64,000 bases of DNA from Salminus brasiliensis (Eukaryota; Chordata; Actinopteri; Characiformes; Bryconidae): the NCBI RefSeq assembly GCF_030463535.1, contig NC_132893.1:28088782-28152781 (forward strand), written 5' to 3'. Shown piece after piece: positions 55,595-64,000 of the stretch. The position numbers were made by a program, and so were the translations under genes. Every line of letters begins with the position of its first letter. Position 1 is the stretch's first letter. The notes beneath the pieces were generated by a model that saw only the letters and a program-made list of their open reading frames with translations, had not been told where the DNA came from and made no database searches.

Positions 55595-57585
55595 GGGGCC
55601 ATGTTTTTTGTAAGTTTGTCATAGCACTTTCAGCCTGCCGACGGTCTGTAAGCTTTTTACAGGGTTAAGTTGAGGTGTGAAACAATCCATCAGAGCATCC
55701 AAGTGAAGAAAAAGCATTATTTGTTAAGTCAACACCCAGGTTTGCACTTTCACACTTTCTAGCTCTACAATTATACAACAACATTCAGATTTGATTAAAA
55801 ATTATCATAAGAATACTGAATTGTGAAACCAGTATCACATGACTTGTATATGACTTGATGACCGGATTGTAGGATTGGTCGGTACAGCCCTACCTGACAT
55901 ACAACCTGTTCGTTTCAGGACGATGTAGTGACTCAACACTGAGCGGGCTCAACTGTAGAACTGCGGATCTGCTGGTAGTTTGTGGTTCCGGATATACAGT
56001 CTCAGCCTTTCAGCACTTTTCAGTCTAATAATGTGAAGTTTTTCGTCAACACTTGCAAAAGTTGCTCTTAAAAACAAAGGGGCTTCAAATGGTTCTTTGA
56101 GCGATGTCACAGTAAACCACTGTAGGATACATAAAGAACCATGTTTGTGTTGGGGAACTGTGATTGTAAATCTTTTAAAGGTCTAAAGAATGTTGACCTG
56201 ATGTTTACTTGCCTCACATTTGCCACTGTAGTAGTGGTTCAGTGCGATTGGAGAACCCAAAGCATCTTTTATATTTAGGAGTGTGTGGCTCTTTAGGACT
56301 TGCGCTGGGTTTTCTGTCTATTCCATATGTGCTTGTTTTCCTGAGTTGGGTTTTGTACCTCAGTTGCTGTTATTTGAAAAACCTCAAAACCTGCCAGCTG
56401 CAGAGGCTGGAGCTCCTTGAATACTCCAAGATTGACCTACCAACCTTCTAACACCAGCATCCATCTGTGTGATATGTTGATAATTGACACTGTTAGCATT
56501 ACTGAACAGCTTCCTGACTGGACATTGTGGCAATTCCAAGCCTTCAAGAGCGAGATCTGTTTCTTTGCCAGTGCTGGATTAGCTGTCCATTAGCTTCTGT
56601 TGTAAGAGCTTCTTTAATTACCTTTAAAAACTGATTTATTAATTTAAGCTTTTGTTTTTACAGTTTTCACAGTGGAGATTTTAGATGCTGGTTCTTCTGC
56701 TACTGATTTTATTAGGTTGTTGTGGAGTTTGAACAAAGACTGTGCTGGAGAAACCTGAGGTCTGCACTCCATTAATCCTCCATTGTTTACCTTCTTGGAG
56801 AACTTACAGAGATGCACTTAGTGTCAGACTGTGGAGTTGTTCACCATCACTCTCATAGTGAGTACACACACACACACACAAGTTAGTCTGAAGTTTGAAG
56901 GCCTAAGCAAACTGCAGCCTCAACAAATCCACCCCGTGGTCATGAATGAAATTACTGCTGAACTTTGATAAGGGGAAGAACAGCAGGTCTGTGCAGTTAT
57001 GTAATACGCTCTGTTGAGGGCGTCTGCAGGTGTTTTTCTCACTACCTTTCAGCTGATGAATTACACTACACCTCTCAGTGTTTTGTGGAATCAGAGTATT
57101 CAGTGTTTTTAACTTCATTGCAAGTAAATGTACAAGAAATTCTTATATGTGAGGGGTTTCAGATCATTAGTAGCGTGGTGGGCTCAGTCTCAAGATATTC
57201 TACTCACATGGAAACTTGATGTCTTTTTCATGCAAAGTTGGCCATAGCTATTGGGATGTCAGTTGTGTGTGTTTGGCTGGCTGGTGCTTCCGTGTGGCTG
57301 TTTTTTATCATGCTGACGTTCTTGTCAGCCCTGGCGAACAGCTTCCTGACTGGAAGTGATGAGAAATGACCCTTTCAGAGTAAGATATACAGTACTGCAT
57401 ATGCAAGTGTTTGCTCACCCTTGTGGCAGATTACATGTTTGGTGATAAAAAAGAATTGCACATGCAAAAATTAGAATGAAAAACCTGCTTATCTGGGCAG
57501 TAAGTGTCTATTTCCTCAGTAAAACCCTGACATAAGAATAAACACTAATACAATTTCTACAGTAAAGTCGTGGTTTTCCATCACT
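55595..57585. other. intergenic stretch, no gene seen
   Basis: Unique-looking AT-rich sequence downstream of snx30. An 80-codon frame at 56209-56451 is hydrophobic but has no recognisable family and no splice partners. Confidence 0.55.
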
Positions 57586-57589
57586 GTGT

Positions 57590-57880
57590 TCATTCAAACA
57601 TCTCCAGTTTGAGTGGAGTCTAGTATTATTTAGAGTTATTAAAGTTATTTAGAGTCATCATATCAACACCCGGTTTGGTAAATCAGTGCTTAATGATGTT
57701 AAATCATGTGGACTGTTAATAGCACTGCATAACTCCATGTGCAGACTGGGGGCATCCAGGAGAAACCTGAATATCAACTACTTTTTTCAATAAATTAATG
57801 TTCCTTTTTACTGTATTTATGTTTACCTTCATCTGTTCTAATGTGATCGGGAGTTTTTACAAGCACAACCAATGTAAATG
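57590..57880 (+). repeat. interspersed repeat family M3, copy 2
   Basis: It shares AAATCAGTGCTTAATGATGT and CATCTGTTCTAATGTGATC with 7630-8010. It lies about 120 bp left of the Tc1-like element. Confidence 0.48.
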
Positions 57881-57997
57881 ACCTTTGTATATGCTACATT
57901 TTACAGACAGTAATTTACCAACAGTAACAGAGTATTTAAATGTGGAGTAAATAGGGTAGACAATGTGTACTTATCATTTACACAAGCAAAACATGTA

Positions 57998-59116
57998 CAG
58001 TTGTGTTCAAAATAATAGCAATGTGTTTAAAAACATTAGTAAAGCAGAAAATCTTTATAGTAGTGTTTATTTCCATGCATTGGGAACATTGCATACTATT
58101 TTCCAAATCAAAACATGAAGAAATTAATATAATTTTTAACTAATTTACAGAAAATTGTGCTGTTCAAAAAAATAGCAGTGTCTGCATTTGTCTTTACAAA
58201 CTCAAAATATGTACTCAACCTGGCATCTGTCAACTGGTATTCCTGCTCAGGACGCTTTGACTACATCCCACAATTCATTTGCATTTATTGGTTTTGCTTC
58301 AGAAACGGCATCTTTGATGTCACCCCACAAGTTTTCTATCGGATTAAGGTCCGGGGATTGGGCTGGCCCTCCATAACCTTAGGCCAGTGGAGGTGTTCTT
58401 TGGCAAATTGCATCCGCTTCAGTACATGCCTTTTTTTTTTCAACAGTGGGACTTTGCGGGGACTTCTTGCTAATAGATTAGCTTCACACAGGCGTCTTCT
58501 AACTGTCACAGTACTCACAGGTAACTTGAGACTGTCTTTGATCATCCTGGAGCTGATCATTGGTTGAGCCTTTGCCATTCTGGCTATTCTTCAATCCATT
58601 CGAATGGTAGTCTTGCGTTTTCTTCCACGTCTCTCTTGTTTTGCTCTCCATTTTAAAAGCATTGGAGATCATTTTGGCTGAACAGCCTATTATTGTCTGC
58701 ACTTCTTTATAAGTTTTACCCTCTCCAATCAACTTTTTAATCAAAGTTTGCTGTTCTTCTGAACAATGTCTCGAACGCCCCATATTTCTCAGGCTTTCAA
58801 GGAGAAATGCATGTACAGCATGTGCTGGCTTCACCCTTAAATAAGGGCCGCCTGATTCACACCTGTTTCCTCACAGAATGATTGACCTCACTAATTGAAC
58901 TCCACGCTGCTATTATTTTGAACACACCCCTTTCAGTTAATTATTCAGATACACAGACTCAAGAGCATGCATATCATGAATGCTGAGTCTGTTGGTTTTC
59001 TACGAATCTACTGCACCAACTGGTACATTGTTTGTCATGTGGTAATATAATTTATACCACAAACAGTGAATTGTCTGGTTAGTCATATTGGACTGCTATT
59101 ATTTTGAATACTACTG
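57998..59116 (-). mobile_element. Tc1/mariner-like transposon with double (IR/DR) termini, internally deleted
   Basis: The element is flanked by TA on both sides (57996-57997 and 59117-59118). The outer left end is CAGTTGTGTTCAAAATAATA and the outer right end TGCTATTATTTTGAATACTA. Each motif recurs inside: GTTCAAAAAAATAGCAGTG near 58163 on the left and GCTATTATTTTGAACACACC near 58908 on the right. Each half is a paired-repeat terminus, as in Sleeping Beauty-type Tc1 elements. About 1.1 kb long. The transposase remnant is described separately. Confidence 0.82.
58230..58834 (-). pseudogene. broken Tc1-like transposase
   Basis: The N-terminal helix-turn-helix part (GRSRHCSEEQQTLIKKL, YKEVQTIIGCSAKMISNAF) and the start of the catalytic part ([28 protein letters not shown]) are readable, in shifted frames. 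The sequence then jumps directly to the C-terminal [16 protein letters not shown] block. The middle, which should hold the first two catalytic aspartates, is deleted, and the two sides are in different frames. It cannot encode an active enzyme. Confidence 0.8.
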
Positions 59117-59144
59117 TAATTGGCCCAAAAATGACCAAACATTC

Positions 59145-59270
59145 ACTTAAAAGTCAAATCAAATTTATTTGTATAGCGTTTTTTTACAATTGTTGTCGTC
59201 ACAAAGCAGCTTTACATAATTAGTTATTAGTAAAAGACAGGGAAAAAATGTCATGAAAGATCTAAGACCC
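59145..59270 (+). repeat. teleost repeat (AAATTTATTTGTATAGCG type)
   Basis: CAAATCAAATTTATTTGTAT followed by GTCACAAAGCAGCTTTACAT is a widespread teleost repeat end. It abuts the right end of the Tc1-like element. Confidence 0.48.
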
Positions 59271-59274
59271 CCAG

Positions 59275-61560
59275 CCAAAGGCGACGTCTGTATCTGTTGG
59301 ATTTATCACAGCCTTCTTCCCCCTACAAACTGTTCTGTGAATGGTCGCTTGGCATGTCTGTCAAACAGCCTCTTACAGATCAATAGAAAAACATCTACTG
59401 TTAGACCATGGGCAGAAGAATGGCACATGAGATTAGTAGTAGTGTGCTTGAGATACTAGGATTTTCCTACCAATTGCCTGACACTGAGCCAAACTATACA
59501 AAAATATAGTGTCTGAACACTAAGGGCTAGGGGATTAAGCCTAGTTGTAAACTGTTTTCCTTCCAAATTAGAGAATTTCCAGTTAATAATATTGTATAGG
59601 ACTAGGCTTAATGCCACGTTGGGAAACTGACCCCAAAAGGGTTTTGGACACCGATTAAGCCTAATCTTGACTTTGCATTGCAGTGTCCGTGCTGAATCAC
59701 CACTGGTCTGGGTTATACAGTTATACAACTTCAATGGTTAGAGGCACCTAATTTGAATAATAATGACTGGATAAAGACTCTTACGGGTGTCTTCTTGTCC
59801 CCACTAATCTCTAATTTGGAGCAAATACACTGAGGACCTCAGTGGACTGGTTTAAGTAGATGTACTTGACACAGTGAGGCTCTATTCAAGACCTATTGTC
59901 TTTCCTCCTCTAACCCATTCTGTATTACACCCTGTACGTGACCCAGTGTCCGATCAACTGCTTATGTTCACCAGAGCTTAAGCAATAGTCACTGTCCCTT
60001 AGAAAGCTCACAGGGCTCTCTGTCTCTTCTTCTCTGCCTCCATTGTGTTCTGAGGTCTCATGACTTGGAGCTGTGTTGCTGTATGCAGCTGAATTCAGGC
60101 CTGCTGTTGTCCAAAGCTGATAATGCTTCACTGTCGACTCACAGATTCTCATGGATGGATGGATGGATGGATGGATGGATTCTCTTAGAGGGCTGTAATG
60201 ACCTGTGTGTTTCCTACAGTCTCAAAACACGTGTTGCGTGTATCTTGTTAAGGCAAACACATTGCGTGTGTTCCACCCAAGTGTGTAATTTAACACAGAC
60301 GGTGTGTTCTGAGTGCAGACTGTGTCGAACATAGGCCGTGGTCTTGTGGTCTAACCTGGCGTGTGTTAAAAACAGGGATTAACATAAAGCAAGCATGTCA
60401 TTTCTGAGACGGCTCAGAGAACAAATGTCTCTCCGGCTAATTCAGTTGTCTGAACTCTTATTAAGATTAACAAGAGATCAAATAACAGGACTGCTGGCAT
60501 TTTAACTGAATGTGTAGTTGCATTGGAGTGTATTTAAAAAAAGGCCAAATTAAGAGAAACTGAAATTGTCATTGGAAATTGAGCTGCAGTCCAGTGAATG
60601 TGGCCACCCCTGGTCAATTGACATGTTTTCTTGTTTTTAAATGTACATAAATATAGAAAATAAGAGGAAATATTAGGAAAGTGCCATATTTAAAAAACTG
60701 ATTCCACTGATTAAATAAATAAATAAATAAATAAAATTAACTAACTAGTTGTTGAGATGTAAACAAAGTAATTTAGAGTGTTTTTCAAATGTATTATAGA
60801 GAAACTTACTGACTGATATTTCTTTACAGTTGTGGTTACAATGCTACTGCAAGCTGGAAGGGAAGTAAACACAAGGAAAAGTGTGTGTGTGTTTGTGTGT
60901 TTTTGTTAGACCAAGAAACAATTGAGCAGTTTTACATTAAATGTAGATTAAATGCAGTATTTTAATTTTAATTACAATTATAAATTAATAAGGAAAATAT
61001 GTCCTAAGCTGCTAACGCTGACGAGCGTAGCTCTGGCGCCATCTGCCGGTCGATAGAAGGTACTTGTTTGTTCTATGTTGCATCTTTCTTCATTACCTGT
61101 TGTCTGTCTGTAGCGTTTGTGTTTATGTTGTTTGTTTTTGTAAAGGCTTGTGTGACTGGATCTGATCTGCCTCTTTTTTCTAATAAATGTGTAGCGATGT
61201 GAGGATAATGCATTCAGTCATATAGTCGCTGTAGTGCAGCGCTAACTTGTAATGTTTTAGTACTAGCTGGGTTTTTAACCTGTGTCCAGAGACTTATGTC
61301 TCTGTAAAGATTGTGTAATTACTAATCAGCAGAATAACAACAGTAGAAGGAAAAGAAATGCACACATTCTACAAATCATCATGTGTGCAGATTTTTACAG
61401 GTTAGTCCTGCCTTCTTACCACCACTATTGGTCTATATGTACCTGTATTTAAGGCTGTGGTGGGATGTACTTGCATGCAATCACTGGTCAATCTACTTCC
61501 CACCACAGCCTTAAATTTCTAAACGTAAATGTAAATAAAGACAAATCTTTAACTTGATCT
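59275..61560. other. intergenic stretch, no gene seen
   Basis: AT-rich sequence between the Tc1-like element and slc46a2, with only the ATGG array and short AATA runs. No exon-like open segments match known families. Confidence 0.55.
60151..60180. repeat. (ATGG)n microsatellite
   Basis: Seven tetramer units in the snx30-slc46a2 spacer. Confidence 0.9.
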
Positions 61561-61562
61561 GA

Positions 61563-61640
61563 CTTTACATTTACATTTACGGCATTTAGCAGACGCTCTT
61601 ATCCAGAGCAACTTACAAAGTGCTTTGCTATTTACCCAAG
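61563..61640 (-). repeat. SINE tail fragment
   Basis: GGCATTTAGCAGACGCTCTT and ATCCAGAGCAACTTACAAAG match the tail of the SINE at 55345. No tRNA head follows. Confidence 0.55.
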
Positions 61641-61984
61641 AAAAGCCTTAGCTAGTTAGAAATGACTTCACATTGACATGAATATAAAATAATATGTCAA
61701 CTTTTTTTGCATGTTTATAATTTTACTTCTAAGACACTTAAGTTACTTATGTTATAATGATTATTAGTTTAGTTGCATAATTTTAGAGATTAAATTACAT
61801 CCTACTCTCTCTCTCACACAGACACACAGCCATGGTCCTACAACTTAGGTCCTACTTGAAGCCCCCCTTCCCCATCACAACATCCTAACCCTGATGGGCT
61901 CCCAGGTCCCAGGAGTTGTGTACTATAACACTGATGTAAATGTTGCTGTTTAAACTGCAAGGAACATAGCAAACACTTTTTGTG

Positions 61985-62245
61985 CAAAATATTTAATCAA
62001 CAAAGTAATTAAATGCAGTAAAGCCTCTTGATAGCATGTCCATGCTTTCACCTTCAGTGCAGCAATATTGCAATCCATCATATCAGTTTTCAATGCCAGC
62101 ATTTTAGTTTACAGTTTCAAGTATGACATTTTTCAGTGGAAATGACACACAGTGACTTAAGAAGAAGTAAAAGGTACATTAGTACACTTCTTGTGCAATG
62201 CACATATGTTACGGAAATAATACAACAATAATACCATAATAACAC

Positions 62246-62281
<36 letters not shown>

Positions 62282-62656
62282 CTGAAGGAGAATAATAAAA
62301 AATAATAATAACAAATATACTGAACAGTCAGTCTCCCAATAAAGTCAGAATTCACCCTTTCAACACCACCAAAGTACATGCTCATACAATGTCATAAACA
62401 GCTAATCCTAACACTATAATAACAGTAATGTAATAATGTGCAAACAGACCACAAACTGAACAAAGGTCTACTGTAAAATCTAATTCAACAACACAGTAAT
62501 ACAATAATGTTACTAACTGTCCAGTGGACAGTAAATAGTTGCTTCATCTGTTCAGAATAAACATTTGATGTTTTCTTACTTTCACAGCTGGTGACAGAGC
62601 ACGGTTCACTCATGTTCACCCATTCTGTCCTTCATCATGGCAGATGTTTGCCGGCA
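61985..62656 (-). other. probable slc46a2 3' UTR
   Basis: About 670 nt after the stop codon have no coding signal and contain a (TAA)n array at 62245-62279. A minus-strand ATTAAA (complement near 61991-61996) is the first plausible poly(A) signal. The boundary is tentative. Confidence 0.35.
62245..62279. repeat. (TAA)n microsatellite
   Basis: About eleven TAA units, within the likely slc46a2 3' UTR. Confidence 0.88.
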
Positions 62657-63015
62657 TCAGTTTCCTTGAATGATCTCATAGTTATTCTGCCTTGCATTAC
62701 AGCACCCTACAATACTGTGGAAAAAAGACACATAGTTTAGTGGCATGTTTAATGTTTACCTGCAAAGTTGTCTAACATAGTTTTAGGGCAAAACAATAAC
62801 AGGCCTAATTATAAAAAACACAGAAATCTATTTGAGATGACCAGTGGGTTTAGGTTACCTGATGGGTATAACAGAGAGGAAGGTGATGCAGCTGGATAGG
62901 ATGAAGACGAACCCAGGGAAGCTGTCCAGCGTGGACTCGTAGATTTTGGTATAGATGGGTGTTGTTGCTAAACTAGCCAGTCTGAAAAACAGCTGGAGGC
63001 ATGTAAAGGTCATTC
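62657..63015 (-). CDS. slc46a2: slc46a2-like transporter, last two coding exons (5' part off window)
   Basis: SLC46A2 (thymic stromal cotransporter) is a 12-helix major-facilitator protein. Exon A (63015-62859) encodes TFTCLQLFFRLASLATTPIY, then TKIYESTLDSFPGF and a hydrophobic helix VFILSSCITFLSVIPI, ending in phase 2 before GTAACC. Exon B (62714-62657) follows a TTTTTTCCACAG acceptor and supplies SIVGCCNARQNNYEIIQGN and a TGA stop. The joined PISIV matches the human SLC46A2 C-terminus as I recall it. Position next to snx30 supports the call. It holds the last helix or two and a short cytosolic tail; the upstream exons must lie right of 64,000. SLC46A1 or SLC46A3 are less likely. Confidence 0.84.
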
Positions 63016-64000
63016 CTGTTGGGATTGAACAGAAAGAGTTTCACAATTGTGAACATTTTCCCAACAGCGCCACTTAGTGGACAAGATATATATATGTATA
63101 TATACACATTTTCTTGTCTTTGTTATTCCCCTGAGCATGCTACACTGTCACAACTGAGCAATCTGGCACCAAGAAATTAGCAGGAGATCCTTTAAGTCCT
63201 TCAAGTTGTGAGGTGGGACCTCCATGGGTCGCATCAATGAGCCCTAGCTGCCCATGAGCCTGTAGCCTGACCACTGCATACTTGAAAAAACCCTTAGGAC
63301 AAGGGTTTAGCCTGATGTTTTGGAGATTTTCAGACCCAGTTGTCTAACTATGACAATTAGGCTCTTGTCAAAGTGGGTCAGGTTCTTACGCTTGCCTATT
63401 TTTCCTGCACATGACCTTCAATAACTGACTGTTCACTTGCTGATATATAGATTCCCCCCCTTGGGAGATTCTGCAGATAAATGCACAGATCCTGTCATAT
63501 TTAAAAGCATCCATTAAGATTGTAGTAAAGACTTTGGTATTCTTGTGCTAAAGATACCAGCAGTAAATTTAAAGACTAGAGATCTGGACATGGCATGAGT
63601 ATTACTTTTTAAACCTTAAACTTTAACATAAGCTATTTTCTTTAAAAAAAAAGACATACCGCAGAACCCAGAGCAGCTTAATCTACTTCCAGTGTGCTGC
63701 CTTTGTACTCCTCCCAGTGGCTGAACCTGCAGGGCTGGTAGGCATTCTCTTTGTGGGCTGGGACCCAGTCTGGGAGTGTCTTTGAAAAGCTGACTATCAG
63801 CTGGCATGGCTCACAGCTTTGTTATATTTTTAGCTACAGTATAGAGAAACATGGATTTCTCCAGCTGTGATGGACCAGTCGGGACCATTTCTGCTCTGTT
63901 CTTTTCCGGGGAGGATAGCTATCCTAACCTATAGCATTCACTCTTGTTTTAAATAAACTCTGAAGCACATGAATAAATATGATCAGTGAACACACAACAC
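63016..64000 (-). other. slc46a2 intron (partial)
   Basis: Sequence upstream of the penultimate coding exon. No further slc46a2 exon was recognised, so the bulk of the transporter lies beyond the window. Confidence 0.5.

Noticed and set aside
56209..56451. Hydrophobic 80-codon plus-strand frame resembling a membrane protein
   Set aside because: No recognisable motif, promoter or splice context; T-rich sequence gives hydrophobic codons by chance.
63616..63807. Minus-strand frame as an upstream slc46a2 exon
   Set aside because: It lacks membrane-segment sequence and suitable splice sites, and does not resemble the family.

Overview
The window is nuclear DNA of a ray-finned fish. Coding sequence is split into short exons with GT-AG (and two GC-AG) introns. 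Introns and spacers are AT-rich and full of microsatellites, tRNA-derived SINEs, MITEs and decayed Tc1/mariner elements. The mix of repeats looks like an otophysan (characin or catfish group), but that placement is an inference. No prokaryotic, viral or CRISPR features were seen.

Layout: (1) positions 1 to about 27,200, minus strand: sec31a, the COPII outer-coat subunit. I resolved one untranslated exon and 25 coding exons; the last coding exon or exons lie left of position 1. The splice phases join into one open frame of 1,512 codons. (2) About 27,200 to 32,300: a divergent spacer with both promoters, several SINE copies and AT repeats. (3) 32,464 to about 54,400, plus strand: snx30, a PX-BAR sorting nexin, complete in nine coding exons (428 residues), with a 7.9 kb first intron. 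(4) About 54,400 to 62,650: intergenic, with a TTAA-flanked MITE, SINEs and an internally deleted Tc1-like transposon. (5) 62,657 to 63,015, minus strand: the last two coding exons of an slc46a2-like transporter. Its 5' part lies beyond position 64,000.

The three genes share no pathway step. Sec31a builds the ER-exit coat, SNX30 shapes endosomal tubules, and SLC46A2 is a 12-helix transporter. snx30 next to slc46a2 is the arrangement I recall from human 9q32. Human SEC31A maps to chromosome 4, so having sec31a next to snx30 differs from human.

The most unusual item is a 310-codon, phase 0-0, proline-rich and acidic exon in sec31a. It carries a PVPGF motif like the ALG-2-binding site that seems to be missing from its usual place. 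Others are two GC-AG introns in the same gene, a decayed duplication of the end of an snx30 exon, and two MITEs abutting on one TTAA. I did not find a convincing wholly new biological system.
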